This document shows positions 28,366 through 37,359 of a stretch of 64,000 nt of DNA, one piece after another. The DNA lies in the NCBI GenBank assembly GCA_001464585.1, contig LNFF01000015.1:1-64000 (forward strand). The letters run 5' to 3'. The DNA comes from Gammaproteobacteria bacterium Ga0077554. GTDB lineage: Bacteria; Pseudomonadota; Gammaproteobacteria; Ga0077554; Ga007554. The first letter of the stretch is position 1. Every line of letters starts with the position of its first letter. The translations under genes were made by a program, and so were the position numbers. Under the pieces are notes generated by a model, which was not told the DNA's origin, ran no database searches, and saw only the letters and a list, made by a program, of their open reading frames with translations.

Positions 28366-29874
28366 TCAGCGTCGTCCGCCCATCAGTGATCCCAATACTC
28401 CCCGTAGAATTTGTCGACCCACCTGACTGCCTATAGCGCGGGCGGCACTTTTTGCCATGGCTTCTACTACGCTTTCGCGTGGACGTGCTGTGGTTGCCGG
28501 TCGGGATTCTTGCCGGTCGTTGGCTTGCGGCGCACGTTTACGCTGGAGCACAGCGGTTTCTTCGGTTGCCCCTTCGTTATCACTATTATTGCTTGCCGTG
28601 GTGGCGCGCGTTTTTAAAATTTCATAGGCTGATTCCCGATCCATGGTTTTTTCGTAATGTCCGTAAATCAGCGACTGTTGAATGGCGGCCTGACGTTGCT
28701 GCGCAGTGATAGGGCCAATCTGGCTGTGGGGCGGGCTGAGCAGGGTGCGCTGCACAATTCCGGGGCGGCCCTGTTCGTCGAGTAAAGACACCAGGGCCTC
28801 GCCTACCGCCAGTTCGGTGATGACGCTGGCTACATCCAGATCTGCATTGCTGCGAAATGTTTCGGCCGCGGCGCGCACCGCTTTCTGGTCACGCGGGGTA
28901 AAGGCGCGCAGGGCGTGCTGGACACGATTGCCCAGTTGGCCGAGGATTTTGTCGGGGATGTCAAGCGGATTCTGGCTTATAAAATAGACGCCTACGCCTT
29001 TGGAGCGAATCAGGCGCACCACTTGCTCAACTTTTTCCAATAATACTGGCGGGGCGTCATTAAACAGCAAGTGCGCTTCGTCGAAAAAAAATACCAGCTT
29101 GGGTTTGTCACGATCGCCCACCTCGGGCAGTCGCTCAAATAGTTCGGATAATAGCCACAAGAGGAAGGTGGCATACAGTTTGGGCGAGGTCATCAGCTTG
29201 TCGGCGGCAAGAATATTAACCACGCCCTGACCGTTGTCAGTTTGCATCAGGTCATCCAGATTCAGCGCCGGTTCGCCAAAAAAGTGCTCGCCGCCCTGCG
29301 ATTCGAGGGTGAGAAGCGCGCGCTGGATGGTGCCGATGCTGGCGGCGGAGACATTGCCATATTCGGTGGTAAATTCTTTGCTGTTGTCGCCGAGAAATTG
29401 CAGCATGGCGCGCAGATCTTTCAGGTCGAGCAGCAGCAGACCCTGGTCATCGGCTATTTTGAACGCCAGGGTGAGTACGCCTTCCTGGGTGTCATTCAGG
29501 TTGAGCAGGCGCGCCAGTAGCAAGGGGCCCATTTCAGAGATGGTGGTGCGTACCGGGTGCCCCTGTTCGCCAAATACGTCCCAGAATGTCACGGGGCAAG
29601 CGGTAAAGCTAAAGTCATTTAGATTCAATAATTTGATGCGTTCCTGCACTTTCGGTGTGGCGCTGCCGGGTTGGCCTAAGCCCGACAGATCACCCTTTAC
29701 ATCGGCCATGAACACCGGTACACCCAGGCGGCTAAAGCCTTCTGCCAAGCCTTGCAGGGTGATGGTTTTGCCAGTGCCCGTGGCGCCAGCAATTAATCCG
29801 TGCCGATTGGCCATTTTAGGCAGCAGATAAAGCGCTTGTTCAGTATTACTGCCTATGAAAATAGAGTCATTCAC
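28366..29874 (-). CDS. HerA/YjgR-like ATPase (DUF853)
   Basis: This family of HerA-like AAA ATPases is annotated as putative helicases or DNA-translocating pumps; its role is not settled. It is 502 residues. Walker A is GATGTGKT (30-37) and Walker B is [12 protein letters not shown] (about 252-263). [18 protein letters not shown] is a DUF853 hallmark. A low-complexity linker and a short glycine-rich end ([13 protein letters not shown]) form the C-terminus. Convergent with cspA, no operon partner. Confidence 0.88.
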   Translation of the reverse strand: MNDSIFIGSNTEQALYLLPKMANRHGLIAGATGTGKTITLQGLAEGFSRLGVPVFMADVKGDLSGLGQPGSATPKVQERIKLLNLNDFSFTACPVTFWDVFGEQGHPVRTTISEMGPLLLARLLNLNDTQEGVLTLAFKIADDQGLLLLDLKDLRAMLQFLGDNSKEFTTEYGNVSAASIGTIQRALLTLESQGGEHFFGEPALNLDDLMQTDNGQGVVNILAADKLMTSPKLYATFLLWLLSELFERLPEVGDRDKPKLVFFFDEAHLLFNDAPPVLLEKVEQVVRLIRSKGVGVYFISQNPLDIPDKILGQLGNRVQHALRAFTPRDQKAVRAAAETFRSNADLDVASVITELAVGEALVSLLDEQGRPGIVQRTLLSPPHSQIGPITAQQRQAAIQQSLIYGHYEKTMDRESAYEILKTRATTASNNSDNEGATEETAVLQRKRAPQANDRQESRPATTARPRESVVEAMAKSAARAIGSQVGRQILRGVLGSLMGGRR

Positions 29875-30006
29875 GAGGGTTCCCTCTGGTCTTAAGTTGT
29901 TGGTTAATGAAACTCACTTGCACTTGGGGCGTATATTTAAGAATTTTTTAATGCTCTGGCGCTAAGCCCTTATGCCGCCTCATGTTTGCGGAGTATTCAC
30001 AAAATC

Positions 30007-30027
30007 TGTGGATAACTCTGTGGATGA
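30007..30027. promoter_or_regulatory. Pair of DnaA-box-like nonamers
   Basis: TGTGGATAA is the reverse complement of TTATCCACA; 12 bases further a TGTGGATGA differs at one position. There is no dnaA, dnaN or AT-rich repeat array alongside, so this is not called an origin. It may be a DnaA-titrating or regulatory site for the minus-strand gene. Confidence 0.35.
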
Positions 30028-30080
30028 AACCTTTGTAAGCACAATGAAACCGCGTCAGGAATGGCTTCGTGACAAAATGG

Positions 30081-30093
30081 TGACAAATTGTCA
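30081..30093. promoter_or_regulatory. 13-bp palindrome TGACAA-A-TTGTCA
   Basis: A perfect dyad with one central base, preceded by a half repeat GTGACAAAAT. It could be an operator for the HerA-like gene (start at 29874, about 207 bases away on the minus strand). The regulator is unknown. Confidence 0.35.
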
Positions 30094-30230
30094 TATATTT
30101 TAAGCATATTAAAATCAACTAGTTAATTAATATTATTGGACTCTTATGCGCTTTTGTTAGGATGGTAGTCGCTTTTTGTCCGAGACGCGCAGGGCATGTG
30201 TATAAATGGCTTATTGTGCTTGACAAAAAT

Positions 30231-30653
30231 CTAAAAGGGCTTCACCACGGCCAGAATAACGATGGCGAACAATAGTATTACGGAGGCTTCATTAAACCAG
30301 CGGTAAAAAACATGGCTGCGCTGGTTGCGGTCATGCTGAAAATCCAGCATTAGCTTGCCGCAATACGCATAATAGACCACCAATATTACCACCAATAACA
30401 GTTTTAGATGTAGCCAGGCGCTTTGGGAATAGGCCTGCCAAGCATATGCAATGAGCATCCAGACGCCAAAAGCCAGCGTTAGAATAGCCCACGGCAGCAC
30501 AAAAAAGAATAATTTGCGCTCCATGATTTTCAGGCGCTCGCTGGTGGCTTTATCCTGCGTGAGCGCATGGTGTACAAATAATCGGGGCAAATAAAAAAGA
30601 CCCGCAAACCATGCCGTCATGAAAATGATATGAAACGCTTTGACCCATAGCAT
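30231..30653 (-). CDS. hemJ: Protoporphyrinogen IX oxidase HemJ
   Basis: HemJ is a membrane protein that oxidises protoporphyrinogen IX in heme synthesis in organisms lacking HemG or HemY. It is 140 residues with four hydrophobic spans. The family start MLWVKAFHIIFMTAWFAGLF with His8 and the YLPRLFVHHA segment are present. The C-terminal FYRWFNEASVILLFAIVILA also matches. It heads no clear operon; a 93-base gap separates it from the upstream metallopeptidase gene. Confidence 0.93.
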   Translation of the reverse strand: MLWVKAFHIIFMTAWFAGLFYLPRLFVHHALTQDKATSERLKIMERKLFFFVLPWAILTLAFGVWMLIAYAWQAYSQSAWLHLKLLLVVILVVYYAYCGKLMLDFQHDRNQRSHVFYRWFNEASVILLFAIVILAVVKPF

Positions 30654-30746
30654 AAATAGTCCTTGTTTTCTTAAAGGGTAACGGGTGGAGTGGATAGCCG
30701 GAGCGCCGCTCTACTTTCAGCTTTCAGCAAGACAAGAAGCCTGGCG

Positions 30747-31511
30747 TTACTCTATCCAGCCCGGCATGCCGCCACGTGTGTTGCGCAATTGCATGTCCAG
30801 CGCGGCATAATCAGGCTGCATTTTTTTCATCAGCGCCCAGAATTTTTGGGAATGATTCATGTGTATGGTATGGCATAGCTCATGTACTAATACACATTGC
30901 ACTACCTGGGGAGACAGAAATAATAATTTGCAATTGATGTTAATGTTTTTCTGGCGGCTGCAGCTTCCCCACCGGGTTTTTTGTGAGCGTACCCGTGCCT
31001 TGTTAAAGGGCAGGTTTTTTTCCATTGCTGTGTGTTCCAGCCAGGGAGTGAGATGGCGTTGCGCTTTGCATATCAGCCAGCGTCGTAAGGCTGCCTTGCA
31101 CAAGTCTACGTCGTTGATATTGCCGCGTAGCGTTAATCGGGCATGTGCAGCATCTACTGTCAGGGTGACGCGCGACCTGTCTGTTGCTGTGTAAGTAACT
31201 TGCCAATGTTCGGCAATCGCTGGCAATGCAATGATGTCAGGCAAGGCATCGCCGCCAGTGTTCCAGTTTGCGTTTTCATTATGTATGGCATCGCGCCGTA
31301 GTGCTATGCGCCGCAACGTCGCTTCTATCCAGGCCTGTTTGCTACGCACCAGCACGGGAATGCGCCGTGCGTCGAAACCATGGGGCACCACTACTTCGAC
31401 CTGTCCACGGTGCGATACTTTCAAACATACATGTCGCGCGCGAATACTTTCACGCACGGTGTAGTTCGGTGTGTTTCCTGTCATGTCTGTTGATGGGTGA
31501 AGCGCAAGCAT
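30747..31511 (-). CDS. YgjP-like metal-dependent hydrolase (DUF45)
   Basis: This is a minigluzincin-like protein of 254 residues. RSQKTRWGSCS (175-185) precedes VHELCH (209-214), giving His210, Glu211 and His214, with His220 in NHSQKFW as third ligand. This is the YgjP/DUF45 pattern; the substrate is unknown. Its ATG shares one base with the preceding cytochrome stop codon (TAATG), so translation is coupled. A second possible ATG lies at 31484. Confidence 0.87.
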   Translation of the reverse strand: MLALHPSTDMTGNTPNYTVRESIRARHVCLKVSHRGQVEVVVPHGFDARRIPVLVRSKQAWIEATLRRIALRRDAIHNENANWNTGGDALPDIIALPAIAEHWQVTYTATDRSRVTLTVDAAHARLTLRGNINDVDLCKAALRRWLICKAQRHLTPWLEHTAMEKNLPFNKARVRSQKTRWGSCSRQKNININCKLLFLSPQVVQCVLVHELCHTIHMNHSQKFWALMKKMQPDYAALDMQLRNTRGGMPGWIE

Positions 31512-32839
31512 TACGGCGCAGGCACGCGTTTATGCTGAATCTTGGGCCAGTACACGTCAAGATTAAATGCCGGACTGTGTGCTTGTATGTGGCATTGCGC
31601 GCAGATTTTTTCACGTGGCCAGTGCGCGTTTGCCACAGGTTGCGCGCCGCCCGAGGTGGCGTGCGCCTGCGCGGCGCCATGGCACGACTCGCATTGTACG
31701 TTGCTTAAGTGAGGCGTGGTGTCATCATCAATGAAACCGCCGGGTGTGTTGAAACCTACGGTGTGGCAGACGATGCAATTAGGGTCAAACGCCTTGTTGA
31801 CGCGACGCAAAGTGCCATAGGCACGGCCATGGCGACTGCCGTGCCATATCTTATGTTCTGCCGCATGGCAGGTCTGGCATACCTGTTCTCCGGCATACGG
31901 GCTTGCGCCGGACTGCGCGGCTTTGGCAAGTTGCACACCTTTTTCGTAGTCTGCTTTGACGCGTGCGTTATATTCCTTGTACCAGCCGGCCAGCCGTTTC
32001 GCGTCGGGAATGGTTTTTGGCAAAGGGATAATGCGATGTTGCCATGATTTGATTGTGCCGTTTGCATTCAGCGTTACGTCAAGCTCGGCCATGCGCATGC
32101 CACGGGAGCCGGGTTGCAATACCAGCGTATTTTCTATTTTTTTTGGTTCTGCATATTTTTCATAGGCTGAGCGCACCAGCAAAATATCAACATGCGCCAG
32201 TGGAAAAAGTTGCTGCGCTTCAGCCAGTTTTAAAGTGGTTGCCAATACAGTGGTGACGCCTTCCTGTTTGGCGCGTTGCAAAGACTGTAGTAGCGCGGCG
32301 CTGTTATTGTTTTCGGCCGTCAGTTCATGGCTGGCCTGCATCTGGCGCTGTGGCGACTCGCGCGGGTCTATCCAGTTAAAAAATGCGATTGTTTTGCCAT
32401 CGCGTGTGATGCGCCGCTCCGCCGCAAAAGTCGTGTCATTCCAGTTGCTGGTTACCCACGGCAAACTGTCAGCCTTGATGAAATCCACGCCATATGCTAG
32501 ATCTGTCCACTGCACACCCATGGCATCATATTTCAAGGCATTCACGCCTTTGAGAATATATTCACCCGTGAGCCGGTCATGCACCGATTCGCTGCGCAGA
32601 AAACCGCCGGACGAAAGCAGAAACAGATGCGGCTTTTTTTTTCGCAGGCGATCTATCAGGGTGGCTTGACGGCGAATACCGCCAAAATCACCTTCCAAGC
32701 TGCATCCGCAAGGTTCCAGTTCCCCATCAAGATTGCCGGTATAAACTACAGTTAGATGATTGCTTGCTGCATAGGCTGGGTTCATGAGCAGCAGCGCACA
32801 ACATAATCCACTGATAACGGTAAGCAGGGTTTTTTTCAT
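31511..32839 (-). CDS. Exported tetraheme cytochrome c with an UshA-like N-terminal domain
   Basis: With the ATG at 32839 this is 442 residues with a signal peptide (MKKTLLTVISGLCCALLLMN, cleavage near AYA-AS at 24-25). About 27-275 resembles a UshA/metallophosphoesterase-type domain, starting TVVYTGNLDGELEPCGC, but I do not see a full set of metal ligands. The C-terminal part carries four CxxCH heme motifs starting at Cys321, Cys355, Cys383 and Cys413. It is predicted periplasmic, for electron transfer; its partner is unknown. It follows mtnC by seven bases. Confidence 0.85.
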   Translation of the reverse strand: MKKTLLTVISGLCCALLLMNPAYAASNHLTVVYTGNLDGELEPCGCSLEGDFGGIRRQATLIDRLRKKKPHLFLLSSGGFLRSESVHDRLTGEYILKGVNALKYDAMGVQWTDLAYGVDFIKADSLPWVTSNWNDTTFAAERRITRDGKTIAFFNWIDPRESPQRQMQASHELTAENNNSAALLQSLQRAKQEGVTTVLATTLKLAEAQQLFPLAHVDILLVRSAYEKYAEPKKIENTLVLQPGSRGMRMAELDVTLNANGTIKSWQHRIIPLPKTIPDAKRLAGWYKEYNARVKADYEKGVQLAKAAQSGASPYAGEQVCQTCHAAEHKIWHGSRHGRAYGTLRRVNKAFDPNCIVCHTVGFNTPGGFIDDDTTPHLSNVQCESCHGAAQAHATSGGAQPVANAHWPREKICAQCHIQAHSPAFNLDVYWPKIQHKRVPAP

Positions 32840-32846
32840 GGAATAT

Positions 32847-33530
32847 TTACTCAACAGAAAAGCCATCAAAGTCGTGCGCCTGCCGATGTGTCTTTGCTGC
32901 GTCAGCATTGCCCGGCACGCCATCGCGCAGTAACCACACGGTTTGCATTCCTGATTGCTGGGCGGCATCCAGCTCTTCTTTTATGTCCGACAGAAACAGG
33001 ATTTTCTGTGGCGCCAGTTCAATAATCTGCGCGATTTTCTGGTATGAAATGGCTTCTTTCTTGCTGCCCACACTGGTATCAAAATAACCGGAGAAGAGTG
33101 GGGTGAGGTCGCCGTCTTCGGTGTGTGCGAACAATAGCTTTTGGGCATGTACTGATCCGGATGAAAACACGTACAGGCGCTTGCCTTGTGCGTGCCATGC
33201 TTTAAGGTTGCGCGCCGCATCGGCATACACATGGCCAGTGAAGTCACCGCGTTTGTAGCCTTGTTCCCAGATCATGCCTTGCAGGGTTTTCAGCGGTGTA
33301 ATTTTTTTATCTTCACTCATCCAGCGCAATAGCTGTTCGATCACCTGGTTGTCGGTAGTGACATGTGTGATGGCCGCCACTTCGTCCAATAGCATACGCA
33401 CATCATGATCGTGGGCGTGCGTACGCACGAAGTCGTTCATGTGTTCGCGGGCGTAGGGAAACAGCACGTCTTTGACAAAAGAAAGTGAGGATGTGGTACC
33501 CTCAATGTCGGTGATGATGGCCTTGATCAT
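32847..33530 (-). CDS. mtnC: Enolase-phosphatase E1
   Basis: MtnC both enolises and dephosphorylates diketomethylthiopentyl phosphate in the methionine salvage pathway. It is 227 residues of the HAD superfamily. DIEGTTSS (8-15) supplies the nucleophile Asp8 and the acid Glu10. SSGSVHAQKLLF and FLSDIKEELDAAQQSGMQTV are further HAD motifs. No other mtn gene is adjacent. Downstream it is nearly contiguous with the cytochrome and the YgjP-like gene, which have no known link to salvage. Confidence 0.95.
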   Translation of the reverse strand: MIKAIITDIEGTTSSLSFVKDVLFPYAREHMNDFVRTHAHDHDVRMLLDEVAAITHVTTDNQVIEQLLRWMSEDKKITPLKTLQGMIWEQGYKRGDFTGHVYADAARNLKAWHAQGKRLYVFSSGSVHAQKLLFAHTEDGDLTPLFSGYFDTSVGSKKEAISYQKIAQIIELAPQKILFLSDIKEELDAAQQSGMQTVWLLRDGVPGNADAAKTHRQAHDFDGFSVE

Positions 33531-33607
33531 GAACGCTCCTTACGGCGTGAATCTAAAACGACAATAACCTATTTTACACGCCTTGACCGTTAACATATAC
33601 GCTCCCT

Positions 33608-33752
33608 ATGGGTGCCTCTAAAAATTCAATCAAGGTGATAATGGCAAGGCGAAAACAAGCGAAAAAGCGGAGTTTACAAGAAGTAAATGAGCATTTTGAG
33701 CTTTTTTTCAACGCTGCCAGTGCACCTTCAGTGAATTTTTAGAGGTGCCCAT
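33608..33752 (-). repeat. Structured hairpin repeat, copy 2 (103-nt core, reversed)
   Basis: Outer arms 33608-33628 and 33732-33752 (21 bp; the two non-Watson-Crick positions are both G-T) flank the 103-nt core (33629-33731). In the minus orientation it has the same CTGAA/TTGAT ends, inner stem AAGGTG/CACCTT and core hairpin TTTAC/GTAAA. The last arm ends immediately before the next start codon and contains its AGAGG site. Confidence 0.9.
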
Positions 33753-34499
33753 ATGGCTATCCTCTGGCAGAAGACCATCAATGGCACGCACTATGAAGTA
33801 AGGGCGGCGGGGCAATCCCGGCGCTTATATAGCGACGGCGTATTTCACAGTCAGTATAACTCTGCGCACCCTGTCACAGGCACCTTGTGGGACCTGCTGA
33901 TGCCCCCCGCATTTTTTTATGAGCCGGATAACATCAAACGTGTACTGGTACTTGGACTCGGCGGCGGCACAGTAGTTCGCCAGCTATTGCATTTTGTGCG
34001 ACCCGAGCACATTGTGTGTGTGGAGCTTGATCCCGTGCATATCATTATAGCCCAACGCTTTTTCGGCGTGACGCAGAAAAATGCCGAGGTGCATCAGGCC
34101 GATGCGAAACGCTGGCTGGAGGGCTATCAGGGGCCAGGCTTCGACATGATTATTGATGATCTGTTTGGTGAGCATTACAGCCAGCCTATTCGCGCCATCG
34201 ACGCGAATGCGCAGTGGTTCACTCGTCTGACACGGCATCTGGCGCCAGGCGGGGCGCTCGTCGTCAACTTCGTATCGCGATATGAAATGCGTCAGTCTGG
34301 GTATTTTTCAAACATCTCCGTCGCGCGCCGTTTTAAAGCAGCATTCCAGTTGACCGATCCCCTGTGCGACAATGCCATCGGCGTGTTTCTGCAGCAACAC
34401 ACCACCAGCCGTAAGTTACGTGACAGGCTGAAAGTTACCCCTGAGCTCAGCACGGCGCTAAAAAACGGAAAACTGCGCTATCGGATTCGGCAGGTGTGA
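33753..34499 (+). CDS. Spermidine synthase-like methyltransferase-fold protein
   Basis: The protein is 248 residues with a Rossmann fold. RVLVLGLGGGTVV (63-75) is the nucleotide loop, and VELDP (90-94) ends in the acidic ribose-binding residue. The region DMIIDDLFGEHY (131-142) replaces the D-P-x-G-P active-site signature of true spermidine synthases, so I do not call it SpeE. speD is 7 kb away and not linked. Translation begins at the edge of hairpin repeat copy 2, whose AGAGG is the only good ribosome site. The gene overlaps the next by four bases (GTGA). Confidence 0.82.
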   Translation: MAILWQKTINGTHYEVRAAGQSRRLYSDGVFHSQYNSAHPVTGTLWDLLMPPAFFYEPDNIKRVLVLGLGGGTVVRQLLHFVRPEHIVCVELDPVHIIIAQRFFGVTQKNAEVHQADAKRWLEGYQGPGFDMIIDDLFGEHYSQPIRAIDANAQWFTRLTRHLAPGGALVVNFVSRYEMRQSGYFSNISVARRFKAAFQLTDPLCDNAIGVFLQQHTTSRKLRDRLKVTPELSTALKNGKLRYRIRQV

Positions 34500-35422
34500 A
34501 CATCATAAAGTGGCACAGAATGAATAATTTTTTGTTCAGAACAATTCCCCTGTTAATCTGCCTGCATGCTTCGGCGAGTATTGCGGCTCCCCAAAACGCG
34601 CCCATTCCAGCGGATAAGGATACTGTCGTATTGGTCGCGGGTGATGTTGCTCAATGCAATGTGCGTGGCGCGCAACTCACCGCCGATGTCATCCAGCAAA
34701 TGCCTGATGCGATAGTGCTTGCGCCCGGTGATCTGGCGTATGAAAACGGCTCTGCCAAGGATTTTGCGCGCTGTTATGATCCATCGTGGGGCAAGTTCAA
34801 AGACCGCACCTGGCCCGCGCCCGGCAATCATGAATACGGCACGCCGGGCGCCACAGGTTACTTCAACTATTTCGGCAGCCGCGTCGGCGCGCCTGATAAA
34901 GGTTACTATAGTATCGACATCGGGCAATGGCACGTCGTCGCGCTTAACAGCAATATTGATGCGGATGTTGATTCCACACAAGTCGCCTGGCTACGCAAAG
35001 ATCTTGCCGCTAATGCTGGATCCTGCATCCTGGCTTTCTGGCATCATCCACGTTACAGCTCAGGTTTTCATGGCAGTCATCGGCGTATGCAAGCGGTATG
35101 GGAAACGCTTCACGAGCACGGCGCGAGTATTGTTATTGCCGCACACGATCATCATTACGAACGCTTCGCTCTTCTCGATGCGCTGGGAAAACAAACCACA
35201 ACGCGTGGCATTCGCTCTTTTGTCGTCGGCACGGGTGGCGCAAGGCTTTACAACTTTGGCCTGCGCGGCGAAAACAGCTTGGCCTGGCACGGCGTAACCT
35301 GGGGCGTGCTCAAGCTCACCCTGCATGCCGATAGCTACGATTGGGAATTTTTGTCTGCGCAACCCACCACTTTTCAGGATAAGGGTAGTAGTCCATGCGC
35401 CAATACATTAGTCAGCCGTTGA
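34496..35422 (+). CDS. Exported metallophosphatase (purple acid phosphatase-like)
   Basis: This is a calcineurin-like phosphoesterase of 308 residues from the coupled GTG at 34496, or 300 from ATG 34520. Both keep the signal peptide NNFLFRTIPLLICLHASASI. Metal-binding motifs in order are VAGDVAQC, APGDLAYENG, PAPGNHEYG, FWHHPRYS and AAHDHHYERF. It is predicted periplasmic or secreted; the substrate is unknown. The overlap with the previous gene suggests one two-gene transcript. Confidence 0.88.
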   Translation: MNIIKWHRMNNFLFRTIPLLICLHASASIAAPQNAPIPADKDTVVLVAGDVAQCNVRGAQLTADVIQQMPDAIVLAPGDLAYENGSAKDFARCYDPSWGKFKDRTWPAPGNHEYGTPGATGYFNYFGSRVGAPDKGYYSIDIGQWHVVALNSNIDADVDSTQVAWLRKDLAANAGSCILAFWHHPRYSSGFHGSHRRMQAVWETLHEHGASIVIAAHDHHYERFALLDALGKQTTTRGIRSFVVGTGGARLYNFGLRGENSLAWHGVTWGVLKLTLHADSYDWEFLSAQPTTFQDKGSSPCANTLVSR

Positions 35423-35611
35423 AGGTGCATTCTTCCTGAAAATACCGCCCTGCAAGAAGCCCGCGAAAAAATCCAGGGCTTTATACTGGGGCCGATTTAG
35501 GCGAAAATAGTACAATAGTGTGCCCGGTTTCCACGCTGTAGTTGGCGTAATGCAGAAAAAGTGGGCGCCAATACACATAAACCTCATCCAGAACAAAAGG
35601 ATAGCTGTGAC

Positions 35612-36196
35612 ATGCTGCTGATGATCGACAACTACGACTCCTTCACCTACAATCTGGTGCAATACCTGGGTGAGCTGGGTGCGGATGTGCGCGTCTATCG
35701 TAATGATCAGATTACCGTAGATGAGATTGCGCAACTTGCGCCGGATCATATCGTGGTGTCGCCCGGCCCCTGCACGCCGAATGAAGCGGGCATTTCAATG
35801 GCGGCGATCAAGGCCTTTGCGGGTAAGATTCCGCTGTTGGGCGTGTGCCTGGGGCATCAAAGTATTGGCCAGGTGTTTGGCGGCCGCATCATTCATGCGC
35901 GTGAAATTATGCACGGCAAAACCTCCATGATTTATCACACCGGCGTGGGCGTGTTTCATGGCTTGCCCAGTCCGTTTGAAGCGACACGTTATCATTCGCT
36001 GGTGATTGAAAAAGCCACCGCGCCAGAATGCCTGGAAATGACCGCGTGGACGCAAACTGCGAGTGGTGAGGTTGATGAGATCATGGGTGTGCGCCATAAA
36101 ACATTGGCTGTGGAAGGCGTGCAGTTTCACCCTGAATCCATTTTGACGCAGCACGGCCATGCCATGCTGCGGAATTTTCTCGAAACCAAAGAATAA
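35612..36196 (+). CDS. trpG: Anthranilate synthase glutaminase component
   Basis: TrpG supplies ammonia from glutamine to TrpE (or to PabB) in chorismate amination. From ATG 35612 it is 194 residues; AAAAGGA lies ten bases upstream. The catalytic Cys79 sits in [12 protein letters not shown], the oxyanion loop is [13 protein letters not shown], and the second catalytic motif is GVQFHPES near the C-terminus. No trpE precedes it here. It is followed by a repeat, then trpD and trpC. Confidence 0.95.
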   Translation: MLLMIDNYDSFTYNLVQYLGELGADVRVYRNDQITVDEIAQLAPDHIVVSPGPCTPNEAGISMAAIKAFAGKIPLLGVCLGHQSIGQVFGGRIIHAREIMHGKTSMIYHTGVGVFHGLPSPFEATRYHSLVIEKATAPECLEMTAWTQTASGEVDEIMGVRHKTLAVEGVQFHPESILTQHGHAMLRNFLETKE

Positions 36197-36210
36197 AAAT
36201 CTCTGATGAG

Positions 36211-36294
36211 TGTCATTTCGAGCGTAGCGAGAAATCCTGGTCTCGAACGAGTGTGAGAGATCTTCAAGGATTTCTCCCTGTGGTCGAAATGACA
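36211..36294. repeat. GTCATTTCGA-family dispersed repeat, copy 2
   Basis: Outer arms TGTCATTTCGA/TCGAAATGACA (36211-36221 and 36284-36294) and inner arms GAGAAATCCT/AGGATTTCTC (36229-36238 and 36267-36276) form an 84-base hairpin. It sits inside the trpG-trpD gap and separates two genes that are usually adjacent. Confidence 0.8.
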
Positions 36295-36341
36295 GTACAC
36301 CGTATATTAAAGGCTCTAATAGTAATGATTTGGATTCCAAT

Positions 36342-37358
36342 ATGGACATGATCGCCGCAATACGCGCTGTTACCGAACGCCGTGACCTCACATCTGACGA
36401 GATGCGCGACGTGATGCGCGCCATTATGAGCGGTGGTGCCACGCCAGCACAGATCGGTGGTTTTTTAATTGGCCTGCGCATGAAGGGCGAAACGGTGGAC
36501 GAGATCACCGCTGCTGCGCAAGTGATGCGTGAGCTGGCCACCAAAGTGGACGTTCACGGCGCGCATGTGGTGGATACCTGTGGCACTGGTGGTGACGGCG
36601 TGCATACGTTTAACATTTCCACCGCGAGTGCCTTTGTCGCAGCCGCCGCCGGCGCAAGTGTTGCCAAGCACGGCAATCGTTCGGTGTCGAGCAAATCCGG
36701 CAGCGCAGATGTGCTTGAGGCTGCCGGTGTCAAGCTCAACATCACGCCCGCGCAAGTGGCGCGTTGTGTGAATGAGGTAGGTGTAGGGTTTATGTTCGCG
36801 CCCGCACACCACGGCGCCATGAAACATGCGATTGGCCCACGCCGTGAAATGGGCGTGCGCACGCTCTTTAATGTGCTGGGGCCGCTGACGAATCCTGCGG
36901 ATGCACCCAATCAGGTGTTGGGTGTGTTTAGTGATGAATGGTTGATACCGTTAGCCAGCGTGCTGGCGCGTCTCGGCAGCCGCCATGTGCTGGTGGTACA
37001 CGCGCAAGATGGCATGGATGAGATCAGCATCGGCGCACCGACGAATATTGCCGAACTGAAAGACGGCCAGATTTCCAGCTATACCGTAACCCCTGAACAA
37101 TTCGGCGTGCAACGCGGAGATATTGCCGCGCTGAAATCGAATGATGCACAACACAGCCTGACAATACTGCGTGCGGTACTCGACAACGGGCCTGGCCCGG
37201 CGCGCGATATTGTCATGTTAAATGCCGGTGCAGCGATTTATGTGGCGGGTCTTGCTGGCACGTTGCAGCAAGGAATAGACAAGGCGGATGAAGTTATCAC
37301 CAGCGGTGCGGCACGCGCCAGGTTCGATGCGTTGATCAGTTTTACCGATAGCCTGTGA
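36342..37358 (+). CDS. trpD: Anthranilate phosphoribosyltransferase
   Basis: TrpD joins anthranilate to PRPP in tryptophan synthesis. From ATG 36342 it is 338 residues; a TTG four codons upstream and an ATG two codons downstream are alternatives, and no strong ribosome site decides. The PRPP-binding glycine-rich loop is [17 protein letters not shown] (about 80-96). [19 protein letters not shown] and RRELGVRTLFN-type [11 protein letters not shown] complete the pattern. One base separates it from trpC. Confidence 0.96.
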   Translation: MDMIAAIRAVTERRDLTSDEMRDVMRAIMSGGATPAQIGGFLIGLRMKGETVDEITAAAQVMRELATKVDVHGAHVVDTCGTGGDGVHTFNISTASAFVAAAAGASVAKHGNRSVSSKSGSADVLEAAGVKLNITPAQVARCVNEVGVGFMFAPAHHGAMKHAIGPRREMGVRTLFNVLGPLTNPADAPNQVLGVFSDEWLIPLASVLARLGSRHVLVVHAQDGMDEISIGAPTNIAELKDGQISSYTVTPEQFGVQRGDIAALKSNDAQHSLTILRAVLDNGPGPARDIVMLNAGAAIYVAGLAGTLQQGIDKADEVITSGAARARFDALISFTDSL

Positions 37359-37359
37359 T

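Larger units (their letters stand above)
29875..30230. other. Intergenic region with DnaA-box-like motifs
   Basis: This 356-base AT-rich gap lies between the HerA-like gene and hemJ. It has one perfect DnaA-box-like nonamer (TGTGGATAA, 30007-30015), a second near-match (TGTGGATGA, 30019-30027) and a 13-bp palindrome (30081-30093). No gene is seen. Confidence 0.5.

Noticed and set aside
29990-30100. Replication origin
   Set aside because: Only two DnaA-like boxes; no dnaA, dnaN, rnpA or AT-rich repeat cluster in the window.
32840-32968. N-terminal extension of the tetraheme cytochrome with extra cysteines
   Set aside because: It overlaps the mtnC coding sequence in another frame, and a proper signal peptide starts at 32839.
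33753-34499. True spermidine synthase (speE)
   Set aside because: The Rossmann motifs fit but the D-P-x-G-P catalytic signature is replaced by DDLFGEH, so only a fold-level name is given.
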